Counted from the first letter of the stretch, positions 47,116 to 55,792 are shown. The stretch: DNA of 64,000 nt from Sphingomonas albertensis (GCF_014358075.1 NZ_JACONT010000015.1:27227-91226); one strand, 5' to 3'. Notes: generated from the letters alone by a model not told the origin. Program-made: numbers and translations.

Positions 47116-47622
47116 TCAAGCCTCGCCGTGCGTTTCGATCAACGCCGCAGCGAGCGCGTCCTTGGGGGTCTTGCCGCCCCACAGCACGAACTGGAACACG
47201 GGATAGAAGCGCTCGCATTCCTCGATCGCCGATTCGACCAGCAATTCGGCCGCATCGAGCGACATCGTGCCGTCGTCGCCCCCGTCGACCATCGCGGCAT
47301 GCCGGAACAGCAAGATGCCGCTCGACGACCAGAGCTCGAAATGGCCGATCCAGAGCTGTTCGTTGACCAGCCCGATCGTCTCGTACACCGCCTGGCGGCG
47401 CTCGTCAGGCACCTTGATGTCGGGAAAAGCGAGGAATTGCAGCACGCTATCGTCTTCGCGCCACAGCGCACGCAGTTCGTACGTCGCCCAGCTGCCCTTC
47501 ACGGTCGCGACGATCTCGTCCTCGTGGCGCTCATGCTCCCAGCCATGCGCAGCGTAATAGCTTTCGAGCATGTCGATCGGAGCAGCGTCTTCGTGGTCGC
47601 GGTCTACTTGGTCGAGCATCAT
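47116..47622 (-). CDS. YbjN domain protein
   Basis: This 168-residue acidic soluble protein starts at an ATG-ATG pair (47622/47619) with AGGAC upstream. It has the YbjN-like alternating sheet and helix pattern (MLESYYAAHGWEHERHEDEI, WATYELRALWREDDSVLQF, GHFELWSSSGILLFRHAAM). YbjN is related to type III chaperones and affects motility and stress in enterobacteria; the alphaproteobacterial form is uncharacterised. It is the first gene of a pair with proC, 2 bases apart. Confidence 0.82.
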   Translation of the reverse strand: MMLDQVDRDHEDAAPIDMLESYYAAHGWEHERHEDEIVATVKGSWATYELRALWREDDSVLQFLAFPDIKVPDERRQAVYETIGLVNEQLWIGHFELWSSSGILLFRHAAMVDGGDDGTMSLDAAELLVESAIEECERFYPVFQFVLWGGKTPKDALAAALIETHGEA

Positions 47623-47719
47623 TAGGTCCTGGCGGTCCTTATCGCACGACAAAGGGTGCCGAGGCAAAAACGCCACGGCAACCCCATCGAACCCGTTTGT
47701 GCGGAAAACTGTGGAAAAG

Positions 47720-48007
47720 TCAGTCGACCGACGCCCCGAGTGGCGCAGTTACCGTCGACTGGGCCGCGAACTTGGCCTCGAGCGCATCGAGACGGGCTTT
47801 CAACACGTCGTTCTCGTCGCGCGCGGCGGCGGCCATGGCCTTGACCGCGTCGAACTCTTCGCGACTGACGAAATCGAGCCCGCCGAGCCATTCGCGCGCC
47901 CGTTCCCGCGCGCCCGAACCGGCTTCGCGACCGACGCCCGCAAGCGTACCGGCCGCACCGTTCAAGACCTTGACGATATCGTCGAACACGCGGTTTTCGG
48001 ACTGCAT
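47720..48007 (-). CDS. ubiK: UbiK-type accessory factor (BMFP domain)
   Basis: This small 95-residue protein has an N-terminal amphipathic helix (MQSENRVFDDIVKVLNGAAG) and a C-terminal coiled coil (FVSREEFDAVKAMAAAARDE and DVLKARLDALEAKF). This is the BMFP/YqiC layout. UbiK forms a trimer that assists the ubiquinone-synthesis complex at the membrane. It sits between tspO and ybjN on the same strand. Its small size and clear two-part layout make the family call fairly safe. Confidence 0.85.
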   Translation of the reverse strand: MQSENRVFDDIVKVLNGAAGTLAGVGREAGSGARERAREWLGGLDFVSREEFDAVKAMAAAARDENDVLKARLDALEAKFAAQSTVTAPLGASVD

Positions 48008-48046
48008 TGCTTCAAAACCCCAGAGACTGTTGCATATACTGCTGCG

Positions 48047-48598
48047 TCACAGCATTTGGGACGTATGGGCCGTCGGTGCAAGGCTTTCGGCATTCGGGTT
48101 CAGCTGCCCGATGCTGAAGGCGAGCACGCCGGCAAAGCTGATCCACACCATATACGGCACCATCAGCCACGCCGCGGCGGGCCGGATCCGCGCGAATACG
48201 AAGGTCGCCGCGATCGACAGCACCAGCATCGCGACGATCACCAATACCGACGCACCGATCCTATGCGCGCCGAAGAAGACGGGCGTCCAGGCGAGGTTGA
48301 GCACGAACTGCCCGACGAACAGCGCGACCGCGAGCCCGCGCAGCCGCGCGCCGCGTGCGTTGAGGATCATCGCCAGCGCGAGCCCGATCAGAATGTAGAG
48401 AGTCGTCCAGACGACGGGGAACACCCAGCCCGGCGGGTTCAGCGCGGGCTTAGCGAGCGCCATGTACCACGCATTCTCGCTGCCGACGCTGACCGATCGT
48501 CCGGAGAGGAAGCCGAGCAGCAGGATCAGGGGCACGGTCACGACCGCCCAGCGGAGGAACGACATCCTCAACTGGCCCTTCGAAGCGATACCGCCCAC
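48047..48598 (-). CDS. tspO: TspO/MBR family membrane protein
   Basis: This protein has five predicted membrane helices. Family residues are KPALNPPGWVFPVVWTTLYI, NLAWTPVFFGAHRIG and a YMVWISFAGVLAF helix, the core of the porphyrin/cholesterol-binding pocket. Bacterial TspO binds porphyrins and affects tetrapyrrole and stress responses. I chose the GTG at 48598 (183 residues) because GGAAGG is well placed before it; the ATG at 48565 has GAGG directly against the start codon. Confidence 0.9.
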   Translation of the reverse strand: MGGIASKGQLRMSFLRWAVVTVPLILLLGFLSGRSVSVGSENAWYMALAKPALNPPGWVFPVVWTTLYILIGLALAMILNARGARLRGLAVALFVGQFVLNLAWTPVFFGAHRIGASVLVIVAMLVLSIAATFVFARIRPAAAWLMVPYMVWISFAGVLAFSIGQLNPNAESLAPTAHTSQML

Positions 48599-48746
48599 AC
48601 ACGTCCTTCCGTCTCTACGCGGGAACGTCCTGCCGCGCGTTTGGCGATCCGTAAACCGTGCGTGCGGGGAAATCGTTCCGCTAGTGGTTCATTCCGGCAC
48701 GGTGGCGGCGCTGGCCGCGGTTTTGAAGCACACCCACCGCCCACAT

Positions 48747-48829
48747 CCGTCATCCTGACGAAAGTCAGGACCCAGGGTCAAGAAGGCTGCGCTCTGTACT
48801 CTGGGTCCTGACTTTCGTCAGGATGACGG
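48747..48829. repeat. REP-like double-hairpin element, family A, copy 2
   Basis: Perfect 29-base arms (48747-48775 and 48801-48829) flank a 25-base spacer, with the same CCTGAC-GAAA-GTCAGG mini-hairpins as the copy at 24569-24652. The right arm supplies the last three codons and the stop codon of tlyA. Confidence 0.92.
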
Positions 48830-49606
48830 GAGGGCTTGAGGACACTTCGACGCTTCCGATGCAGGCCTTTCATCCCCAAGCCTAGCAGCGATCAGGAACT
48901 CAACGTTACCCTCGGGGCCGGTGATCGGGCTTTCGACCACGCCCTCGACGTGCCAGCCCTGCCCGGTCAGCCACGCCGCGACCTCGTCGCAGACGCGCTG
49001 GTGGATGGCGGGATCGCGGACGACGCCGCCCTTCCCCACTTCCTCGCGGCCCGCCTCGAACTGCGGCTTCACCAGCGCCATCAACCGCGCGTCGGCCTTG
49101 GCGAAGGACATCGGCCGTTCGAGCACCTTGGCCAAGCCGATGAAGCTCGCATCGCACACGATCAGGTCGACGGGTTCGGGGATGTGCGCGGGCGTGAGGA
49201 TGCGCGCGCTGGTCTGTTCGTGAACGATGACGCGCTCGTCCTGGCGAAGCGACCATGCAAGCTGGTTGGTGCCGCTGTCGACTGCGTACACCTTGGTCGC
49301 GCCATTCTTCAGCAACACGTCGGTGAAGCCGCCGGTCGACGAGCCGACGTCGATCGCGATCGCGCCGACCACGTCCCAGCCGAAATGCGTCAGGCCATGC
49401 GCCAGCTTGATCCCGCCGCGCGAGACCCAGGGGTGATCGCGCCCCCGAACGTCGAGCACGACGTCGTCGGGGAGCGTCTGGCCGGGCTTATCGACTTTCT
49501 TCGTGCCCGCGAACACCAGGCCCGCCATGATCAGCGCCTGCGCACGCGTCCGCGACTCGACGAGGCCCCTGTCGACCAGCATCTGGTCCGCCCGTATTTT
49601 TACCAT
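48818..49606 (-). CDS. tlyA: TlyA family rRNA 2'-O-methyltransferase
   Basis: This 262-residue protein has an N-terminal S4 RNA-binding domain (RADQMLVDRGLVESRTRAQA) and a C-terminal RrmJ/FtsJ-like methyltransferase. The SAM site is IDVGSSTGGFTDVLLKNGA. Likely catalytic residues lie in VSRGGIKLAHGL, VCDASFIGL and LVKPQFEAGREEVG (a K-D-K-E set). TlyA enzymes methylate 16S and/or 23S rRNA; the hemolysin name is historical. The final Pro-Ser-Ser and stop codon are read from the right arm of the family A repeat, so the native C-terminus may have been altered by that insertion. Confidence 0.9.
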   Translation of the reverse strand: MVKIRADQMLVDRGLVESRTRAQALIMAGLVFAGTKKVDKPGQTLPDDVVLDVRGRDHPWVSRGGIKLAHGLTHFGWDVVGAIAIDVGSSTGGFTDVLLKNGATKVYAVDSGTNQLAWSLRQDERVIVHEQTSARILTPAHIPEPVDLIVCDASFIGLAKVLERPMSFAKADARLMALVKPQFEAGREEVGKGGVVRDPAIHQRVCDEVAAWLTGQGWHVEGVVESPITGPEGNVEFLIAARLGDERPASEASKCPQALPSS

Positions 49607-49823
49607 GCGCGCATCCTTGCCATGCCCGCCTATCGCCGCCCCGTCCGGCTACCGCAAGCTGCCTTCCTTTCGCCGCAATCTCATTGCCCATCAATTAAGT
49701 AGGATTAGCTTTGATATCGGAGAGCGTGGCGTGACCGGCGTCCCCTAGAGCGCCGTTCACCCATGCTTTCCACCCTCTATCCAGAGGGCCCGGAAACCGG
49801 GAATTTGGAGAAGGAGAAGCGCT

Positions 49824-50495
49824 GTGGGTAGTTTCGCACCGTATGAATCCGTCCAGCCGACCATCCTGACCGTGCCGGGTCTCGGCGGTTCCGGCCCCTC
49901 GCATTGGCAGACCCTGTGGGAAGACGCACGGCCCGACACGGTCCGCGTCGAACTCGGCATGTGGAACACGCCGCACCGCAACGCCTGGGTGACGCGGCTC
50001 GACGAGGCGATCCGTCGCGCGGACGCACCGGTGATTCTCGCCGCGCACAGCCTTGGCTGCCTTGCGGTGGCATGGTGGGCCGAACTCAGCCCGCAACCTT
50101 ATGGCTGGCCGGTCGCCGGCGCGCTTCTGGTGGCGCCGGCGGATGTCGATCGCGGCGGCGCGCAGGCGGAGTTGAAAGGTTTCTCGCCGACGCCGCGGAA
50201 GCCGCTCCCCTTCCCGTCGATCGTGGTGGCGAGCAGCGACGACCCCTGGGTCACGCCCGAACGCGCGCACAGCATGGCGGCGGACTGGGGCAGCCACTTC
50301 GTCGACGCCGGACCGCAGGGGCATCTGAACGCCGCGAGCGGGATCGGCTGGTGGCGCGAGGGGCAGTACCTGCTGGAGCGGGTGATCGCGGCGAGTGGCG
50401 ATGGCCGGGGACAGGCTTTGCCGCCGAGCACGGCGCGCTCGATCCTGGCGGTGAGTGCGACGGATGCCGCGCAGGCGCATTATCTAGGTGGGTAA
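49824..50495 (+). CDS. RBBP9/YdeN-type serine alpha/beta hydrolase
   Basis: This 223-residue cytosolic protein starts at a GTG behind GGAGAAG. It has TVPGLGGSGPSHWQTLWE (oxyanion region), the nucleophile elbow AAHSLGCLAVAWW, a VASSDDPWVTPERA block with the catalytic Asp, and GPQGHLNAASGIGWW with the His. This is the complete triad of the RBBP9 family of small serine hydrolases. The substrates of bacterial members are unknown. A family B palindrome separates it from the convergent dxs unit. Confidence 0.85.
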   Translation: MGSFAPYESVQPTILTVPGLGGSGPSHWQTLWEDARPDTVRVELGMWNTPHRNAWVTRLDEAIRRADAPVILAAHSLGCLAVAWWAELSPQPYGWPVAGALLVAPADVDRGGAQAELKGFSPTPRKPLPFPSIVVASSDDPWVTPERAHSMAADWGSHFVDAGPQGHLNAASGIGWWREGQYLLERVIAASGDGRGQALPPSTARSILAVSATDAAQAHYLGG

Positions 50496-50516
50496 CGCCG
50501 CCTACTTAATGAGCCA

Positions 50517-50620
50517 CCACCCCGGCGAAGGCCGGGGCCCAGTTGGGAAGCGTTGGTAACGGAGCGCGGTCCCTCGTTACTGCGACCTCACCAACTGGGC
50601 CCCGGCCTCCGCCGGGGTGG
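50517..50620. repeat. Intergenic palindromic element, family B, copy 2
   Basis: The arms 50517-50546 and 50591-50620 match those of 41097-41201 almost base for base, while the 44-base centre differs. It lies between the convergent hydrolase and dxs-unit genes. Confidence 0.9.
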
Positions 50621-50636
50621 CGTGCGGGGGAGCGAT

Positions 50637-50804
50637 TCACTGAATTCGAGAACCGTCCTTATCGAACAGATCGGGATTAGCCGCTTGCTCTGCTTTCGCC
50701 GCCGCCAAGCCACCCCGCATCCGTCGCCACATCGCGATATTCAGCGACACCATCACGATCACCGCGAGCGCGATGATCGCGATGGCCTTGGTCGGCCCGG
50801 TCAT
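50637..50804 (-). CDS. Small single-span membrane protein translationally coupled to dxs
   Basis: This 55-residue frame begins [20 protein letters not shown] and continues [12 protein letters not shown], then a charged tail ending DKDGSRIQ. Residues ~5-25 form one hydrophobic helix, followed by three Arg residues (N-out/C-in by the positive-inside rule). Its ATG overlaps the dxs stop codon as ATGA (50801-50804), a typical coupled start. I do not recognise a family. Codon use looks normal for a real gene. The stop is 17 bases from palindrome B, which probably ends the transcript. Function unknown. Confidence 0.65.
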   Translation of the reverse strand: MTGPTKAIAIIALAVIVMVSLNIAMWRRMRGGLAAAKAEQAANPDLFDKDGSRIQ

Positions 50805-52726
50805 GCCCGCGCTTCGGCGACCCCGCCCGAATTGTGGCGAAGCGCCTTGAGCACCGTGTCGACCAGCGCAGTGGCGTCGAGGCCAGCTTCGGCATACTGG
50901 ATCTCAGGCTTGTCCTGGTCCTGGTACACATCCGGCAGGCGCAGCGTGCGCAGCTTGAGTCCGCCGTCGATCAGCCCCTCGTCCGATGCCATCGTCAGCA
51001 CGTGCGCGCCGAAGCCGCCGACCGAATTCTCCTCGATCGTCACCGCGACCTCGTGCGTGGTCAGCAGCTTGCGGATCAGGTCGACGTCGAGCGGCTTGGC
51101 GAAGCGCAGATCGGCGACCGTGGTCGACAGCCCCTTGGCTTCGAGGGTTTCAGCGGCCTTGAGCGCCTCCTCGAGACGTGTGCCGAGCGACAGGATCGCG
51201 ACGGTCTTGCCCTCGCGCACGACGCGGCCCTTGCCGATCTCCAGCAGTTGCGGGATCTCGGGCAGCGCGACGCCGGTGCCGTTGCCGCGCGGATAGCGGA
51301 CCGCGATCGGGCCGGTGTCGTACTGTGCCGCGGTGTGCGTCATGTGGACCAGCTCGGCCTCGTCCGCCGCCGCCATCACGACAAAGTTCGGCAGCGTCGC
51401 GAGGTAGGTGACGTCGAACGACCCGGCATGAGTCGCGCCGTCCGCACCGACCAGCCCGGCGCGGTCGATCGCGAAGCGGACCGGCAGGTTCTGGATCGCG
51501 ACGTCGTGCACGACCTGATCATAGGCGCGCTGGAGGAACGTCGAGTAGATCGCGCAGAACGGGCGCATCCCCTGGGCCGCAAGGCCAGCGGCAAAGGTGA
51601 CGCCGTGCTGTTCGGCGATACCGACGTCGAAGAACCGGTCGGGATACGCCTTGGCGAACGCGTCGAGCCCGGTGCCCGACGGCATCGCCGCGGTGATCGC
51701 GCAGATACGCGGGTCCTTCGCGGCCTCGGCGACGAGCTGCGCGCCGAACACGTTCTGGTATTGCGGCGGGCCCGGGGGTGCCTTGGTCTGCACGCCCGAG
51801 ATCACATCGAACTTCTGCACGCCGTGATATTTGTCTGCGGCGGCCTCGGCGGGCGCGTAGCCCTTGCCCTTCTTGGTGACGACATGGACGAGGATCGGGC
51901 CCTCCTCCGCATCGCGCACATTCTCGAGCACCGGGATCAGGTGATCGAGATTATGACCGTCGATCGGGCCGACATAATAGAAGCCGAGTTCCTCGAACAG
52001 CGTGCCGCCCATCGTCATGCCGCGGGCGAACTCGTCGGTCTTCCGCGCGGCGTTGTGGAACGGACGCGGCAGGCGACGCGCAAGCTTCTTCGCGAGTTCG
52101 CGGATGCCGAGGAATTCGCGACTCGATACGATCCGCGACAAATACGCCGAGAGGCCACCGACGGGCGGCGCGATCGACATGTCGTTGTCGTTGAGGATCA
52201 CGACCAGACGGTTGCCGGCCTGCTCGGCGTTGTTCATCGCCTCGTACGCCATGCCCGCGGACATCGCGCCGTCGCCGATCACGGCGATGCCCTTGCCCGG
52301 CGTACCCGCGATCTTGTTGGCGATTGCGAAGCCCAGCGCCGCCGAGATCGACGTCGACGAATGCGCCGCGCCGAACGGGTCGTATTCGCTCTCACTGCGC
52401 TTGGTGAAACCGCTGAGCCCGCCACCCTGGCGGAGCGTGCGGATGCGATCGCGGCGCCCGGTGAGGATCTTGTGCGGATAGCATTGGTGGCCGACGTCCC
52501 ACACGAGGCGGTCGCGCGGTGTGTCGAAGACGTAGTGGATCGCGGTGGTCAGCTCGACCACGCCGAGACCCGATCCGAGATGGCCGCCGGTGGTGCCGAC
52601 CGCGGAGATCGTCTCGGTACGCAGCTCGTCGGCGAGTTGTCGGAGCTGATCGGGCCTCAGCTTGCGGAGGTCGTCGGGCGTCGAAACGGTATCGAGCAGC
52701 GGTGTCGAGGGAAGATCGGCCATCAT
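50801..52726 (-). CDS. dxs: 1-deoxy-D-xylulose-5-phosphate synthase
   Basis: This thiamine-diphosphate enzyme of 641 residues joins pyruvate and glyceraldehyde-3-phosphate in the first step of the MEP isoprenoid pathway, which here feeds carotenoids and quinones. The family motifs are [37 protein letters not shown] with [13 protein letters not shown] (diphosphate site), VVTKKGKGY, and the transketolase central domain with [17 protein letters not shown] and the Glu. The gene starts at an ATG-ATG pair. A 55-residue membrane protein is coupled to its stop codon. Confidence 0.97.
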   Translation of the reverse strand: MMADLPSTPLLDTVSTPDDLRKLRPDQLRQLADELRTETISAVGTTGGHLGSGLGVVELTTAIHYVFDTPRDRLVWDVGHQCYPHKILTGRRDRIRTLRQGGGLSGFTKRSESEYDPFGAAHSSTSISAALGFAIANKIAGTPGKGIAVIGDGAMSAGMAYEAMNNAEQAGNRLVVILNDNDMSIAPPVGGLSAYLSRIVSSREFLGIRELAKKLARRLPRPFHNAARKTDEFARGMTMGGTLFEELGFYYVGPIDGHNLDHLIPVLENVRDAEEGPILVHVVTKKGKGYAPAEAAADKYHGVQKFDVISGVQTKAPPGPPQYQNVFGAQLVAEAAKDPRICAITAAMPSGTGLDAFAKAYPDRFFDVGIAEQHGVTFAAGLAAQGMRPFCAIYSTFLQRAYDQVVHDVAIQNLPVRFAIDRAGLVGADGATHAGSFDVTYLATLPNFVVMAAADEAELVHMTHTAAQYDTGPIAVRYPRGNGTGVALPEIPQLLEIGKGRVVREGKTVAILSLGTRLEEALKAAETLEAKGLSTTVADLRFAKPLDVDLIRKLLTTHEVAVTIEENSVGGFGAHVLTMASDEGLIDGGLKLRTLRLPDVYQDQDKPEIQYAEAGLDATALVDTVLKALRHNSGGVAEARA

Positions 52727-52815
52727 GCAGGCTTAATGCAGCGCGGGTATCGTGTCGATTGTTACCGTGTCTTGACGTAGCATTCGCGCTGAAATCGCTC
52801 GGGAAGTGCACAATT

Positions 52816-53346
52816 ATGAACTTTGAGCACCGTGTTGCCGTCGCGGCGGATATCCCGGCGATCGCCGCGCTGATGACGCGGGCGATCGGCGCGTTGCAGG
52901 AGGATTTCCTCACGCCGGCGCAAGTCGAGGCGAGCCGCGCGGTGATGGGGCTGGATACGCAGCTGATCGCGGACGGGACGTATGTGCTGGTGGAGTCGGA
53001 TGGGCGGCTGGCCGGATGTGGCGGGTGGAGCCGGCGGGCGACCTTGTACGGTGGCGATCATAGCACGGCGTTACGCGATTCGGCGCTGCTGGACCCGGCG
53101 CGCGATGCGGCGCGGATCCGGGCGATGTATACGGACCCGGATTTCGTGCGGCGGGGTGTCGGACGGCTGGTGCTGTCGGTTTGCGAGGCGGCTGCGCGCG
53201 AGGCGGGGTTTATGCGGGCGGAGATGATGGCGACGCTGGCGGGGGAGCCGCTGTACCGGGCCTGCGGGTATCTGCCGATCGAGCGAATCGAGACGCCGGG
53301 GGAGGCCCCGGTGCCGATGATACGGATGGGGAAGGATTTGGCCTGA
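52816..53346 (+). CDS. GNAT family N-acetyltransferase
   Basis: This 176-residue protein has the GNAT fold: an N-terminal RVAVAADIPAIAALMTRAIG helix, AGCGGWSRR, and the acetyl-CoA loop MYTDPDFVRRGVGRLVLS (R/Q-x-x-G-x-G/A pattern as RRGVGR). It ends with LYRACGYLPIERIE, typical of small-molecule or protein N-acetyltransferases. Substrate unknown. It is divergent from dxs and faces zur across a family C palindrome. Confidence 0.85.
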   Translation: MNFEHRVAVAADIPAIAALMTRAIGALQEDFLTPAQVEASRAVMGLDTQLIADGTYVLVESDGRLAGCGGWSRRATLYGGDHSTALRDSALLDPARDAARIRAMYTDPDFVRRGVGRLVLSVCEAAAREAGFMRAEMMATLAGEPLYRACGYLPIERIETPGEAPVPMIRMGKDLA

Positions 53347-53363
53347 CGGCTTCCCTTCTGCCC

Positions 53364-53464
53364 CCCTCCCTGGAAGGGAGGGGCCGGGGGTGGGTCGGCT
53401 TCCGTATCAGGGACGCTGGCCAAAACCGCCCGACCCACCCCTACCCCTCCCTTTCAGGGAGGGA
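53364..53464. repeat. Intergenic palindromic element, family C, copy 1
   Basis: CCCTCCCTGGAAGGGAGGGG at the left end and CCCCTCCCTTTCAGGGAGGG at the right end are each small hairpins, and the two halves (CCGGGGGTGGGTCGG against CGACCCACCCCTACC) also pair with each other. It lies between the convergent GNAT and zur genes. Copies at 57017 and 60892. Confidence 0.85.
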
Positions 53465-53486
53465 CGAACTGAAACCGGGGTAAGCC

Positions 53487-53954
53487 CTACTTCGCCTCGC
53501 ACTCCGCACAACGGCCACGGACCTCGATAACCGGGCGCACCGGCGAGAAGCCTGCTGCCTCCGCCGCGTTACGAACGCCCTTGGTGATCGTGTCGTTGTC
53601 GAGATGCGTGGTCTGGCCGCACGAGTCGCAGACCAGGAAGATACAGTCGTGCAGGCAATCGGGGTGCGCGTTGGCGACATAGGCGTTGGCGCTCTCGACC
53701 CGCCGCGCGAGGTTCGCGCCGACGAACAGGTCGAGGATGCGGTACACGCTGTTCGCCGCAACCCGCCGGCCTTCGGATTTCGACACGGCTTCGGCGATAT
53801 CGTACGCGGAGGCGGGCTTCTCGAAACTCGCGAGCGCGGCGAACACGCTCGCGCGCATCGACGTCCATTGCTCGCCGGCTTTTTCCAGCGTCGTCTGCGC
53901 TGCGATGGTGAGATCGGCGCCCTGCGGTTCGGTGTGGTTGTGAGCGTGCGCCAT
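53487..53954 (-). CDS. Fur-family regulator, probably Zur
   Basis: This 155-residue metalloregulator has a His-rich start (MAHAHNHTEP), the winged helix RASVFAALASFEKPASAYDI and VAANSVYRILDLFVGANLARR, and a dimerisation half with two CXXC pairs (CDSCG and CAEC), plus HPDCLHDC. The conserved Cys pairs and the neighbouring merC gene favour the zinc-sensing Zur branch over Fur. It lies 41 bases downstream of merC on the same strand, and I infer a zinc-responsive unit. Iron or other metals cannot be excluded. Confidence 0.85.
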   Translation of the reverse strand: MAHAHNHTEPQGADLTIAAQTTLEKAGEQWTSMRASVFAALASFEKPASAYDIAEAVSKSEGRRVAANSVYRILDLFVGANLARRVESANAYVANAHPDCLHDCIFLVCDSCGQTTHLDNDTITKGVRNAAEAAGFSPVRPVIEVRGRCAECEAK

Positions 53955-53995
53955 GCTGGGTGAAGTAGGATGCCGGAGGGGTTCCAGCAACCCGC

Positions 53996-54379
53996 TCAGC
54001 TGTCGGCGCGGCGGTTGAGATCGTGGCCGAAGGCGAGCAGACCGACGCCGACGATCGTCCACAGCGTCTCGCCGCCGCCGCTGTCGTGCGGCAGCGTCAT
54101 CGCGCCCGCCATGATGCCGAGCCCGAGCGCGCCCATTGCGGCGGGCATCATATAGCCGTGATTGAGCACGCCGCGGCCGAGCGCCAGCGCGCCGAGGGCG
54201 ATCGCGATCGTCAGGCCGACCTCGTGAATGATCGGATCGAGCAGGAACCCGCTCGCGGTCGACATCAACGCGACCAGCACAGAAGTCGCCAAGCAATGCA
54301 CCATGCACAGGCCCGAAAGCCCGATCGCATAGCGATCGAGACCGGCGAAACGGTGGGTATGCGTGGCCGAGGGCGTCAT
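53996..54379 (-). CDS. MerC family metal-transport-like membrane protein
   Basis: This 127-residue protein has four hydrophobic helices. The first contains the MerC-type cysteine pair LSGLCMVHCLATSVLVAL, and later segments (IHEVGLTIAIALGALALG, HGYMMPAAMGALGLG) complete the fold. His-rich ends (THTHRF) could bind metal. MerC carries mercuric ions in mer operons, but chromosomal copies next to zur genes in alphaproteobacteria are more likely linked to zinc. It is the first gene of a two-gene unit with zur. Confidence 0.82.
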   Translation of the reverse strand: MTPSATHTHRFAGLDRYAIGLSGLCMVHCLATSVLVALMSTASGFLLDPIIHEVGLTIAIALGALALGRGVLNHGYMMPAAMGALGLGIMAGAMTLPHDSGGGETLWTIVGVGLLAFGHDLNRRADS

Positions 54380-54407
54380 CGTTTGTTGGATATAGACGGC
54401 TCAACGA

Positions 54408-54429
54408 AAGGATACAACATTACATCCTT
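54408..54429. promoter_or_regulatory. Candidate metal-regulator operator upstream of merC-zur
   Basis: AAGGAT-N10-ATCCTT is a perfect 6-base inverted repeat, with further inner symmetry (GATnnAAnnTTnnATC). It lies 29 bases before the merC start, where a Zur operator would be expected. The match to published Zur boxes is only general. Confidence 0.4.
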
Positions 54430-54475
54430 GATTTTCTTGGTGAGTTGGTGGGTTTTGAAGGGGCGTTCCCTCTTC

Positions 54476-54551
54476 CTTGTTCTCCCGCGAAGGCGGGAGC
54501 CCAGGCTGGGCTCCCGCCTTCGCGGGAGAACAAGTTTCGCGGGAGAACAAG
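54476..54551. repeat. Intergenic palindromic element, family D, copy 1, with partial duplication
   Basis: Perfect 29-base inverted arms (54476-54504 and 54506-54534) are separated by one base. The last 16 bases of the right arm, TTCGCGGGAGAACAAG, are repeated at 54536-54551. It lies in the divergent gap between merC and ctaA. A second copy is at 57233. Confidence 0.9.
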
Positions 54552-54666
54552 TGAGGTAGAGCGTGACTGCCCCAGGTCCCGGCGCCCGAACCTCCGCCAA
54601 CAACATGAAGCAATGGCGCATCACGAAGCGATGGCGCCGCGCCCTTCAGGGGAGTAATACGCCGCC

Positions 54667-55734
54667 ATGCTTCAACCCAGCGCCGCCTTTCTCACCAAAG
54701 CCCGTCCTCGTGCGGTCGCCCTGTGGCTCTATACGGTGGCGGCGCTGATCGTCGCGATGGTCGTTATCGGCGGGATCACGCGGCTGACCGAGTCGGGGCT
54801 GTCGATCACGCAGTGGAAGCCGATCAGCGGGATCATCCCGCCGCTCAACGACGCGCAGTGGCAGGCCGAGTTCGACGCCTACAAGCGCATTCCCGAATAC
54901 GCCGCGTTCAACGCCGACATGACGGTCGGCGGGTTCAAGGCGATCTTCTTCTGGGAATATCTCCACCGGCTCTGGGGCCGACTGATCGGGCTTGCCTTCG
55001 CGGTGCCGCTGATCTGGTTCGCGGTGCGCAAGCGTATCCCGGTCGGCTATGGCTGGCGCTTGTCGGCGCTGCTGGCGCTCGGCGCGTTCCAGGGCGCGAT
55101 CGGCTGGTGGATGGTAGCCTCTGGCCTGTCGGTGCGGACCGACGTCAGCCATATCCGGCTCGCCGTGCATCTGCTCACCGCGCTGACGATCCTCGCGGGG
55201 ATCGTGTGGACCGCGCTCGACCTGATGGCGCTGCACCGCAATCCGCTCGCCGCCCCTGCCCGCCTCGCGCCCGTCGCCATTCTCGCGCTCGCGCTGCTGT
55301 TCGTCCAACTCGTCTATGGCGCGTTCACCGCCGGGCTCGACGCCGGCTATGCGTTTGCGAGTTGGCCGCTGATGGGCGACGGGCTGTTCCCCGCAGATGT
55401 GCCGATGGTGAACCCCGCCTGGAGCAACGCGGTCGACAACCCGATCGTGGTGCAGTTCATCCACCGCTGGTTCGCCTTCGCCGCCGCTGCGGGGCTGATC
55501 TGGCTGGCCGTGAAGGCGACCAAGACCGGCAGCAGCGCGGGATTTTACGTGGTCGGACTCGTCACGCTCCAGATCATGCTTGGGATCGCAACGCTGATGA
55601 CCGGCGTGCAGATCGACGTCGCGGTCGCCCACCAGGGCAATTCCGCCCTGCTCCTGATCGCCGCGATGTTCGCCGCCCATGCCGTAGGCACCGCACCCCG
55701 CCTGAATCAACGGGGCCTGAAGCAGCGGGTATAA
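54667..55734 (+). CDS. ctaA: Heme A synthase (CtaA/COX15 type 2)
   Basis: This 355-residue, eight-helix inner-membrane protein converts heme O to heme A for aa3-type cytochrome oxidase. The four heme-ligand His motifs are present: EYLHRLWGRLIGL, SHIRLAVHLLTAL, FIHRWFAFAAAA and VAHQGNSALLL. The early GGITRLTESGLSITQWKPI block is a family hallmark. It is transcribed towards rplM, 124 bases away, with a separate promoter between. Confidence 0.95.
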   Translation: MLQPSAAFLTKARPRAVALWLYTVAALIVAMVVIGGITRLTESGLSITQWKPISGIIPPLNDAQWQAEFDAYKRIPEYAAFNADMTVGGFKAIFFWEYLHRLWGRLIGLAFAVPLIWFAVRKRIPVGYGWRLSALLALGAFQGAIGWWMVASGLSVRTDVSHIRLAVHLLTALTILAGIVWTALDLMALHRNPLAAPARLAPVAILALALLFVQLVYGAFTAGLDAGYAFASWPLMGDGLFPADVPMVNPAWSNAVDNPIVVQFIHRWFAFAAAAGLIWLAVKATKTGSSAGFYVVGLVTLQIMLGIATLMTGVQIDVAVAHQGNSALLLIAAMFAAHAVGTAPRLNQRGLKQRV

Positions 55735-55763
55735 TAATACCCGTCAGGAAACCGGCGGAAAGC

Positions 55764-55792
55764 TTGACTTGAAGCCCCCCTTTCAGCATTAG
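55764..55792 (+). promoter_or_regulatory. Predicted promoter of rplM-rpsI
   Basis: TTGACT (55764-55769) and CATTAG (55787-55792) are 17 bases apart, leaving a leader of about 60 bases before the rplM start. The strong -35 fits a highly expressed ribosomal operon. Confidence 0.5.

Noticed and set aside
50834..52780. Open frame of 648 codons on the plus strand opposite dxs
   Set aside because: Dxs on the minus strand is unmistakable; the opposite frame has no ribosome site and biased, repetitive composition.
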